Below are positions 1-5,330 of a stretch of 5,759 nt of DNA, piece after piece (position 1 is the first letter of the stretch; every line of letters starts with the position of its first letter). A program made the position numbers and the translations under genes. This stretch comes from an uncultured Opitutia bacterium (lineage in GTDB: Bacteria > Verrucomicrobiota > Verrucomicrobiia > Opitutales > Opitutaceae), in the NCBI GenBank assembly GCA_903938935.1, contig CAJAFD010000356.1:1-5759 (forward strand). Reading direction: 5' to 3'. The notes under the pieces were generated by a model. The model did no database searches. It saw only the letters and a list, made by a program, of their open reading frames with translations, and was not told the DNA's origin.

Positions 1-350
1 CCGCCGGGGACGTTGGCGCAGATGACGAAGAAGCGGCGCGTATCGACGGCTTTGCCGGGGCCGATGAGGTTGTTCCACCAGCCGGGTTTTTTGTCGGCGG
101 GCGTGTGCCAGCCGGCGGCGTGATGATTGCCGCTGAGGGCGTGGCAGATGAGGATGGCGTTGTCGCGGGTGGCGTTGAGCGTGCCGTAGGTTTCGTAGCG
201 GAGGGTGAGACCGATGAGTTCTTGGCCGTTCTTAAACGTGAAGGCGCGCGGGCACACGAAATCTTGGGGCGCGACGAGTCCGACGTCGTCGGCCGCGAGG
301 TAGGGCGGCGTGGACGCGGGGGCGGCGGGGGCCTGGGTTTCGTCGGTCAT
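1..350 (-). CDS. metX: Homoserine O-acetyltransferase (MetX), 5' part only
   Basis: MetX transfers an acetyl (in some members a succinyl) group from CoA to homoserine, the committed cytoplasmic step of methionine synthesis. The gene begins at ATG 350-348 and runs off the left edge, so only the first 116 residues are visible. A poorly conserved Ala/Pro-rich N-terminus (residues 7-16) is followed by typical family sequence: LRYETYGTLN at 50-59, CHALSGNHHAAG at 69-80, WWNNLIGPGKAVDTRRFF at 91-108 and CANVPGG at 111-117. This is the N-terminal part of the alpha/beta-hydrolase fold, with LSGNHH near the oxyanion region. The catalytic Ser (GGSMGG motif) and the Asp/His would lie beyond the edge, so activity and acyl-CoA preference cannot be judged. 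It lies 80 bp after yebC on the same strand, and co-transcription is possible. No Shine-Dalgarno or SAM riboswitch is visible upstream. The family call is firm from motifs. Confidence 0.93.
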   Translation of the reverse strand, partial: MTDETQAPAAPASTPPYLAADDVGLVAPQDFVCPRAFTFKNGQELIGLTLRYETYGTLNATRDNAILICHALSGNHHAAGWHTPADKKPGWWNNLIGPGKAVDTRRFFVICANVPG

Positions 351-430
351 GCGTGGGGTAAGCTGAGGCGCAACAGCGGGGCGAGGCAAGGGCGCGGAGG
401 TGATATGACGCGAAGAGCGCGCGCGGCGAA

Positions 431-1156
431 TCAGGGGGCGTCTTCGTTGGAGAAGACGTGTTGGACGTCGTCGAGGGCCTCCAGGGATTCGTGGAGCTCG
501 GCGAGATCGGTGGCGAGGTGGCCGGTGGGGGCGGCGACCGTGGTGGTGGGGATGTAGGCGAGCTCGGCGCTGGCGGGTTTGATTTTCCGATCGTCGAGGG
601 CGTGCGCGATGCGGTCGAAGGCGTGCAGGGCGCAACGCAGTTCGTAGCCTTCGGCGGTCGTTATGATGTCGTCGGCGCCGGCTTCGAGGGCGAGTTCGGT
701 GAGGGCGTCTTCGGTGACGGCTTCGCGGGCGATGAGAAATTGGCCGGCGTGGAGGAATTGAAACATCACGGCCCCAGAGGCGGCGAGGTTGCCGCCGTGG
801 CGGGAGAAAATCGCGCGGAGGTCTTTGGCGGCGCGGGTTTTGTTGTCGGTGGTGACTTGGACGACGAAGGCGACGCCGCCCGGGCCGTAGGCCTCGTAGG
901 TCATTTGTTCGTAGACGATGCCGGGGAGTTCGCCGGTGCCTTTCTTGATGGCGCGGTCGAGGTTTTCGGCGGGCATGTTGGCCTCGCGGGCCTTGAGGAG
1001 GAGCGTGCGGAGGCGGGCGTTGCCGTCGGGATCACCGCCGCCGGTTTTGGCGGCGAGGGTGATCTCGCGAGAGAGGCTGGAAAAAACTTTGCTACGGCGG
1101 CCGTCGGTGACGGCTTTCAGGCGCTTAACTTTGGACCACTTGTTATGGCCGGCCAT
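431..1156 (-). CDS. yebC: YebC/PmpR/TACO1-family protein
   Basis: This is a full-length 241-residue YebC-family protein (usual length about 240-250). The N-terminus MAGHNKWSKVKRLKAVTDGR matches the family signature (MAGHSKW..IK..K...D). Other markers are ANMPAENLDRAIKKGTG at 59-75, YEAYGPGGVAF at 87-97, a GGNLAASGAV motif at 121-130 (normally GGNLG..GSV), LEAGADDI at 157-164 and LDDVQHVFSN at 228-237. Family members were first described as DNA-binding regulators (PmpR). Mitochondrial TACO1 activates COX1 translation, and some bacterial members relieve ribosome stalling on proline-rich sequence, so a cytoplasmic role on the ribosome is as likely as transcriptional control. The start codon lies 6 bp after the yidC stop, which implies one mRNA and probably coupled translation. 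The preceding AAGCTCCC gives no Shine-Dalgarno. The family call is firm; the molecular role here is inferred. Confidence 0.95.
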   Translation of the reverse strand: MAGHNKWSKVKRLKAVTDGRRSKVFSSLSREITLAAKTGGGDPDGNARLRTLLLKAREANMPAENLDRAIKKGTGELPGIVYEQMTYEAYGPGGVAFVVQVTTDNKTRAAKDLRAIFSRHGGNLAASGAVMFQFLHAGQFLIAREAVTEDALTELALEAGADDIITTAEGYELRCALHAFDRIAHALDDRKIKPASAELAYIPTTTVAAPTGHLATDLAELHESLEALDDVQHVFSNEDAP

Positions 1157-1162
1157 GGGAGC

Positions 1163-2965
1163 TTATTTTTTCTTGGGCGTGACGTTTTTCACGGGCTTGC
1201 CACTGGGGGTGACGGCCGGGGTCGCGGGCGTTTCATCTTCGTCCTTCATGCGATTGATGAGGAGTTGTTGGGCGATGGTGAACAGACCGTTGGTCGTCGA
1301 GTAGAGGGAAAGGGCGGCGGGCAGACTGTAGCAGAAGAAGGTGAAGATGATCGGCATGAACTTCATCATCGTGGCCTGCGTCGCGTCCATGGTGGGCGAG
1401 GTGGGCGTGAGCTTCATCTGGTAGATCATGGTGACGCCGAGGAGCAACGGGAGGATGTTGAGCGGGATCGGGCCGAGGTGGAAGAGGGTGTCAGGCGAGG
1501 CGAGATCGTGCGCCCAAAGGAAGGGGGCGTAGCGGAGTTCGGCGGTGCTGGAGAGCATGGAGAAGAAACCCATGAAGAATGGGATCGTGAGGAGCTGGGG
1601 GAGACAGCCGCTGATGGGGTTCACCTTGCGATCTTTGAAGAGCTGCATGGTGGCTTGCTGCTGCTTCTGGGGGTTGTCTTTGAATTTTTCTTTGATGGCG
1701 GCGAGCTCGGGTTGGAGCTTGGCCATGCGCTTCATGGATTTGGTCGAGGCGAGGGTGAGGGGGATGAACGCGACCTTGAGCGCGAGCGTCGTGAGCATGA
1801 TAGCGATGCCCCAGTTGCCGGCCCAGCTGTGCATCCACGTCATGAGCGTGATGAGGAGTTTGGAGGCCCAGCCGAAGAAGCCGTAGTCCATGACCTTGTC
1901 TTGGTCGGCTTTGAAAACGTCGCCGTTGGCGAGGCGTTTGTATTCTTTAGGGCCGACGTAGAAGTTAGACCCGAGTTTCGCGCTGGCGCCGGCGGCGAGG
2001 GCGGGGAGTTCGAATTGGGCGGCGCCGGCGATACCGTAGGCGTTGTGATCGGTATCGGGCAGGGCGGAGAGGAGCTTGACGCGACGGGTGACGAGGCTGG
2101 TGGCGGGGGCGTCGGGCGTGAGGATGCTGGTGAAGAATTGGTTCTTCACGGAGGCCCAGAGAATGGGGCCGGGGCTAGTCACACTCGAAAGTGGTTGGCT
2201 GGAGCCGATGCCGAAAAAGGCGAGGAAACCGCCGCCCTCGAGGTCGGAGCGCGGGATGAGTTTGTCGGTCTCGGTGGTGCGGTAACCGGTCTTGAGTTGG
2301 ATGCCGTAGTCGAGGGCGTTGACCGGGGCGGCGGTGCCCAGGGCGAGGGCGACGCGGAGCGGGACAGCGGTTTTGTCGGTGAGATTGCGGAAGGTCGTCT
2401 CGTGGCGGAGTTGGTAAGGATCGGTGCCGGCTTTCGGGTCAACGGAAAGAGCGAGCACGTAGCGGCGGGTGACTTCGAGGCGGCCGTCGAGGATGGCGCG
2501 GAAGACGATCTCGGTGGTGGTGGAGCTGACGACATCGTAGCGGGTGCCGCGGTCGAGGCCGGGGAACTCGGTGAGCGCGAGCATGGGGTCGGCGTGGAGT
2601 TCGTTGAAGACGAACGGATCGGGCCGGTCTTGGGCCGCAGGGTAGTGTTTGAGCGCGACGTCGAGGACGGCACCGCCGAAATCGGTGAAGCGGACTTTGA
2701 TGAAATCGTTTTCTAGCGTGGTGAGGCGGGCGCTCTTGTTGTCGCCGCTCGCGGAGGCGAAGGAGGCTTGCGGTCCGCCGGAGGTGATCGTGGGCGCTTG
2801 AGCGGCGCCGCTGTTGGTGGTGCCTTGCGCAGTCTGTTGCGCAACGGCCTCCCGCACGGCGGCGGGTGGCGCGGGTGGTTGCGGGGCGATTTTTTGGCCG
2901 ACGTAGAGGCTGGCGAAGGCGCCGCAGATGAGAGCGATGCCGAGGATCAGATTTTTTTTGTCCAT
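1163..2965 (-). CDS. yidC: Membrane protein insertase YidC (Oxa1/Alb3 family)
   Basis: YidC inserts and folds proteins in the cytoplasmic membrane, alone or with SecYEG. At 600 residues this is the long Gram-negative form. Residues 4-22 are the first membrane segment, followed by a Pro/Ala/Gln-rich linker (28-60) and a large periplasmic beta domain (about 75-345) ending in NFYVGPKEYKRL. The conserved insertase core follows: GNWGIAIM (383-390) opening TM2, a charged cytoplasmic hairpin (about 408-447), KVNPISGCLPQLL (447-459) leading into TM3, a segment at 499-516, and two C-terminal segments around 533-570. The hydrophilic-groove positive charge (Arg366 in E. coli) is Lys397 here. The tail ends in basic VKNVTPKKK, of the kind that contacts ribosomes. 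The ATG directly abuts the yidD stop (TAAATG), and an A8 run covers codons 3-5. Start choice is supported by the typical MDKKN opening. No Shine-Dalgarno is visible. Confidence 0.98.
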   Translation of the reverse strand: MDKKNLILGIALICGAFASLYVGQKIAPQPPAPPAAVREAVAQQTAQGTTNSGAAQAPTITSGGPQASFASASGDNKSARLTTLENDFIKVRFTDFGGAVLDVALKHYPAAQDRPDPFVFNELHADPMLALTEFPGLDRGTRYDVVSSTTTEIVFRAILDGRLEVTRRYVLALSVDPKAGTDPYQLRHETTFRNLTDKTAVPLRVALALGTAAPVNALDYGIQLKTGYRTTETDKLIPRSDLEGGGFLAFFGIGSSQPLSSVTSPGPILWASVKNQFFTSILTPDAPATSLVTRRVKLLSALPDTDHNAYGIAGAAQFELPALAAGASAKLGSNFYVGPKEYKRLANGDVFKADQDKVMDYGFFGWASKLLITLMTWMHSWAGNWGIAIMLTTLALKVAFIPLTLASTKSMKRMAKLQPELAAIKEKFKDNPQKQQQATMQLFKDRKVNPISGCLPQLLTIPFFMGFFSMLSSTAELRYAPFLWAHDLASPDTLFHLGPIPLNILPLLLGVTMIYQMKLTPTSPTMDATQATMMKFMPIIFTFFCYSLPAALSLYSTTNGLFTIAQQLLINRMKDEDETPATPAVTPSGKPVKNVTPKKK

Positions 2966-3307
2966 TTAGGAAAGGGGGTCGGAAAGAGAAGAAGTGAGAC
3001 GAGAAGTGTTGGCGCACTGCGGGCGGCGGCGGGGCGCGGGCACGGGGTCTTCACCGCCGGGGTGAAGCGGTGTGCATTTCAAAAGGCGCACCGCGGCGAG
3101 CCCGAGGCCGATGATCGCGCCATGTTCACGCAAGGCGCCGATCGCGTAGTGCGAGCACGTCGGGCTGAAGCGGCAACCGCAGCCGGGTCCGAGGAAAACG
3201 GGGAGCGCGGGCGAAAGGATGCGTTGATAAACCCGCACGAGCATAACCAATCCGGCCGCAGGCAGGCCGACGAGACGTAAGATCAAACGGGAACAGCGCT
3301 CAGTCAT
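2966..3307 (-). CDS. yidD: Membrane protein insertion efficiency factor YidD
   Basis: YidD is a small membrane-associated protein thought to help YidC-dependent insertion. At 113 residues it is somewhat longer than the usual 70-90 because of a polar C-terminal tail (about 91-113) rich in Arg and Ser. The core is diagnostic: YQRILSP at 27-33, CGCRFSPTCSHYA at 43-55 with the conserved cysteines, ALREHGAIIGLGLA at 58-71, LLKCTPLHPGGEDPVP at 75-90. Residues 8-25 form an amphipathic or membrane-binding helix. Its ATG overlaps the end of rnpA by 8 bp and its TAA directly abuts the yidC ATG, so it sits in a tightly coupled rnpA-yidD-yidC block. That is the usual context for the family. The tail could simply reflect drift of the stop codon up to the next start. 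No Shine-Dalgarno is visible. Confidence 0.96.
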   Translation of the reverse strand: MTERCSRLILRLVGLPAAGLVMLVRVYQRILSPALPVFLGPGCGCRFSPTCSHYAIGALREHGAIIGLGLAAVRLLKCTPLHPGGEDPVPAPRRRPQCANTSRLTSSLSDPLS

Positions 3308-3695
3308 GGGCGGACGGCGCAGGCGGCGTAAGCGGTGCGGCGGAGATTTGCCCGCAGGCTTGGAGGAAATGTTTCTCCAACTCCGCGTAAGGCCGGTGAA
3401 AAACGGCGGCGCGGGCGATCAAGAGCAGGTCGCAATCGCGCGGGAGTTGGTTTTGATGAGCGCGAAAGAGTTCGCGGAGGCGGCGCTTGGCGCGATTGCG
3501 GTGGATGGCATTGCCGACGGCGGCCGTGGAAGCGATCACGCAGGCGCGTGGTGTTGCGATAGTTGCCGTAGAAGCAACCGTCGGCCGGGGACGCCACCAA
3601 ACGGTGAAGGCGCGGGCATCGACACGGCGGCCTTCGGTGCGGACAGCACGAATTTCATCCTGGCGGCGAAGGTGCTGCTCAGGACGAAAACGCAT
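3300..3695 (-). CDS. rnpA: Ribonuclease P protein component
   Basis: RnpA is the basic protein subunit that binds the catalytic RNase P RNA and helps it cleave 5' leaders from pre-tRNAs. Starting at ATG 3695 gives 131 residues, close to the usual 110-130. The N-terminus MRFRPEQHLRRQDEIRAV resembles typical RnpA openings (MRF...LR...F..V). The key RNA-binding signature is AVGNAIHRNRAKRRLRE at about 59-75, with the RNR triplet at 66-68. DLLLIARAA at 89-97 is the usual late strand, and the last 12 residues are a non-conserved Pro/Ala tail. A TTG at 3740, overlapping the rpmH stop, would add 15 residues (MIPCGFGRVSTRRGP) that look unlike RnpA, so I prefer the ATG. It lies 41 bp after rpmH and overlaps yidD by 8 bp, the classic rpmH-rnpA-yidD order. 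No Shine-Dalgarno precedes either start. Confidence 0.93.
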   Translation of the reverse strand: MRFRPEQHLRRQDEIRAVRTEGRRVDARAFTVWWRPRPTVASTATIATPRACVIASTAAVGNAIHRNRAKRRLRELFRAHQNQLPRDCDLLLIARAAVFHRPYAELEKHFLQACGQISAAPLTPPAPSAHD

Positions 3696-3736
3696 GGGGC
3701 CGCGGCGAGTTGAGACGCGGCCGAAACCGCACGGAA

Positions 3737-3874
3737 TCAAACGACGGTCAGGCGCTTACGACCTTTGAGGCGGCGGGCGCGAATGACTTTACGGCCACCT
3801 TTGGTGGCCATGCGGGCGCGATAGCCGATCTTGCGGGCGCGCTTTAAACGATGGGGGCGGAAGGTGGGTTTCAT
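3737..3874 (-). CDS. rpmH: Large-subunit ribosomal protein bL34
   Basis: This 45-residue, extremely basic protein is the large-subunit ribosomal protein bL34. I read it directly from ATG 3874-3872 to TGA 3739-3737. It opens MKPTFRPHRLKRARKIGYRA and continues with the hallmark RMATKGGRKVIRARR (residues 21-35), then ends in KGRKRLTVV. The core matches bL34 (family pattern GFRARMAT..GR.v...RR.KGR..L), with Tyr18 where most have Phe. The length is typical (44-47). It is the first gene of the rpmH-rnpA-yidD-yidC block. Its 79 bp upstream gap holds a TTGACA hexamer and a short palindrome that may belong to its promoter. No Shine-Dalgarno precedes the ATG (upstream reads GCTCAAAAGTC). In many bacteria dnaA lies near rpmH; here the upstream neighbour is a Y-family polymerase, so dnaA is elsewhere or lost from this spot. 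Confidence 0.97.
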   Translation of the reverse strand: MKPTFRPHRLKRARKIGYRARMATKGGRKVIRARRLKGRKRLTVV

Positions 3875-3900
3875 GACTTTTGAGCGATTAAGGGGTGACT

Positions 3901-3929
3901 GAAGTGTCCGACGGCTCGAACCGTGTCAA
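3901..3929 (-). promoter_or_regulatory. Possible rpmH operon promoter with internal palindrome
   Basis: On the minus strand a perfect sigma70-type -35 hexamer TTGACA (3929-3924) lies 50 bases upstream of the rpmH ATG. At 17 bp spacing the -10 position reads CACTTC, a poor match to TATAAT, so the call is tentative. Directly after the hexamer is CGGTTCGAGCCG (3923-3912), a palindrome with one mismatched pair, which could be an operator or chance. A strong promoter is expected before a ribosomal protein gene, which is part of the reason for flagging this site. Confidence 0.35.
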
Positions 3930-3953
3930 GGGTGGGGTTTGGGCCGATTGGAC

Positions 3954-5264
3954 TTAGGCTTCGTTTTCAGGGAAATCGGACGGCGGGGCGGGCGGTGGGG
4001 TGGGTTTCAGGCGGCGTTGGCGGGAGGCGTCGATGTTTTCGAGTTGGGGGTTGGGGATGCGGGTGAAGGCGATGCGCATCGGGGTGTAGCCGGTGGCGCC
4101 GTGCGCCCCTCCGAAATACACGGAGTTTTTCCCAAACGTCTGGTTCAGCGTGTCGACCGCGAGGTTGAGTTTGTCGCGGGTTTTTTCTTTTTCGGCTTCG
4201 AAGAGGTCGCCGGTGTGTTGCGTGGACGGGAGCAGGTGATCGAACAAAATGCTGACGCGGAGCGGGGCTTGGCTGGCGAGCGCGCGGGGGCGACGGGCCC
4301 ACAAGGTGTTCAAGGCGGCGGTGAAGTGGAGCGTGTCTTGGGTTTCGTTGAAACGGAGATCGGCGGACCAATCGGTGTCGTCGCGGTGGCGCACGGAGAC
4401 GCGCAGGCCGCCGGCGTAGAGGTGCTCGTGGCGGAGGCGCATGGCGGCTTTTTGCAAGAGGCGGTGGAGGACGGCGAGGGCGGCGGCGGGTTCGCGTTGC
4501 TCGGGCGGGAGGACTTGGCTGTGGCCGAGGGTGCTGGTCTTCGGGGCCTCGCGTTCTTGGAGGCCGCCATGGAGCCAGTCGTGGAAACGGGCGCCTTCGA
4601 CGCTGCCCCAGATGGCGCGGAGTTGGGCGCTGCTGGCGGCGTAGAGCGCGGCGACGTCGCCGATGCCGGCGGCGCGGAGGCGTTGCTCCATGCTTTCGCC
4701 GATGCCGGTGAAATCGCTGAGTTGGACATCGCGGGCGATCAGTTTGCTGGGAATGTCCGTTTCTTCGAAGAGGACCAGGCCGTCGGGTTTCTCGAGATCG
4801 GAGGCGAGTTTGGCGAGGAACCAGTTGGGCCCGATGCCGATCGAGCAACGCAGCCACGGGCCGACGTCGCGCACGATGCGGGCGCGGATCTGCTCGGCGA
4901 GCCGGAGGGCGCGGGCGGGGACGGTGAAGTCGCCGGAGAGTTCGCATTCGAGCTCGTCGATGGACTGGACTTTTTTCACCGGCACGAGCGTTTCGACGAC
5001 CGCGCGTAACCGGTGGTGGTAATCGATGTAAACCTCTGGGCGGGATTCGACGGCGATGAGGCCGGGGCAAAGACGGCGGGCTTCGGCGAGGCGGGCGTTG
5101 CGTTTGAGGCCGAGTTTTTTGGCTTCGAGGCTGAGGGCGATCACGCCGGTGGATTCGGCGAGCAACGGGACGACGGCGATGGGTTGGCCACGGAGTTCCG
5201 GTCGCTCCTGTTGTTCGACGGAGGCGAAGTAAGAATTAAAATCGATGGCGAGCGCGCGGAGCAC
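3954..5264 (-). CDS. Y-family translesion DNA polymerase (UmuC/ImpB-like)
   Basis: Y-family polymerases copy past damaged DNA bases with low fidelity. This 436-residue protein has the family's catalytic core. IDFNSYFASVEQQ at 7-19 holds the first metal-binding Asp8 and the Phe13 steric gate. SIDE at 101-104 gives the other two carboxylates, Asp103 and Glu104. SIGIGPNWFLAKLASDL at 141-157 is the palm motif, and FTGIGESMEQRL at 185-196 is the helix-hairpin-helix of the thumb. The little-finger region ends with TGDLFEAEKEK (351-361), DTLNQTFGKNSVYFGG (371-386) and TRIPNP, which resembles the C-terminus of UmuC. TGDLF is a plausible degenerate sliding-clamp peptide. Two conserved nucleotide-binding positions are altered: Leu46 where YEA(R/K) is common, and Trp148 where NK or NR is usual. 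The start is GTG 5264-5262, chosen because the catalytic motif begins 7 residues in. It has no Shine-Dalgarno and no imuA, dnaE2, umuD or lexA neighbour in view. Family firm; subfamily less so. Confidence 0.9.
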   Translation of the reverse strand: MLRALAIDFNSYFASVEQQERPELRGQPIAVVPLLAESTGVIALSLEAKKLGLKRNARLAEARRLCPGLIAVESRPEVYIDYHHRLRAVVETLVPVKKVQSIDELECELSGDFTVPARALRLAEQIRARIVRDVGPWLRCSIGIGPNWFLAKLASDLEKPDGLVLFEETDIPSKLIARDVQLSDFTGIGESMEQRLRAAGIGDVAALYAASSAQLRAIWGSVEGARFHDWLHGGLQEREAPKTSTLGHSQVLPPEQREPAAALAVLHRLLQKAAMRLRHEHLYAGGLRVSVRHRDDTDWSADLRFNETQDTLHFTAALNTLWARRPRALASQAPLRVSILFDHLLPSTQHTGDLFEAEKEKTRDKLNLAVDTLNQTFGKNSVYFGGAHGATGYTPMRIAFTRIPNPQLENIDASRQRRLKPTPPPAPPSDFPENEA

Positions 5265-5270
5265 GGCCGG

Positions 5271-5299
5271 AAGCGTCGGCGTGGAAAATCCGCTGTCAA
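5271..5299 (-). promoter_or_regulatory. Possible promoter of the Y-family polymerase gene
   Basis: On the minus strand a perfect TTGACA (5299-5294) lies in the 66 bp divergent gap. At 17 bp spacing the -10 position reads ACGCTT, a weak match. The GTG start follows only 6 bases later, so transcription from this site would give a leaderless or nearly leaderless mRNA. No clear LexA-type inverted repeat is visible, although the gene's role would suggest damage control. Tentative. Confidence 0.3.
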
Positions 5300-5330
5300 A
5301 TGGCGCGTGGCGGGCTCAGTGTTTTTCGCC

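Noticed and set aside
351..430. Terminator or SAM riboswitch between yebC and metX
   Set aside because: Only a 4-5 bp CGCG stem with no U-tract is visible, and the gap is too short and lacks the conserved core for a SAM-I riboswitch.
458..2716. A 752-codon open frame on the plus strand opposite yebC and yidC
   Set aside because: Its translation is low-complexity, dominated by Gly, Glu, Val and Asp, and lacks domain features. It mirrors two certain genes whose GC-rich third positions remove stops from the opposite strand.
2952..2959. A8 run in codons 3-5 of yidC as a possible slippage or phase-variation site
   Set aside because: It encodes the Lys-Lys-Asn of the typical MDKKN opening of YidC. 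An essential gene is an unlikely phase-variable target, and there is no downstream structure or alternative frame to support it.
3930..3953. Terminator after the polymerase gene, or G-quadruplex in the G-rich plus strand
   Set aside because: There is no hairpin plus U-tract, and only three G runs of three or more occur, one short of a standard quadruplex.
3939..5009. A 356-codon open frame on the plus strand opposite the Y-family polymerase
   Set aside because: It has the same Gly/Glu/Ala/Val shadow composition, and the minus-strand frame carries the recognisable catalytic motifs.
5265..5330. LexA (SOS) box in the divergent gap before the polymerase gene
   Set aside because: I could not find a convincing inverted repeat of the known LexA types. 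Lineage-specific motifs are not excluded.
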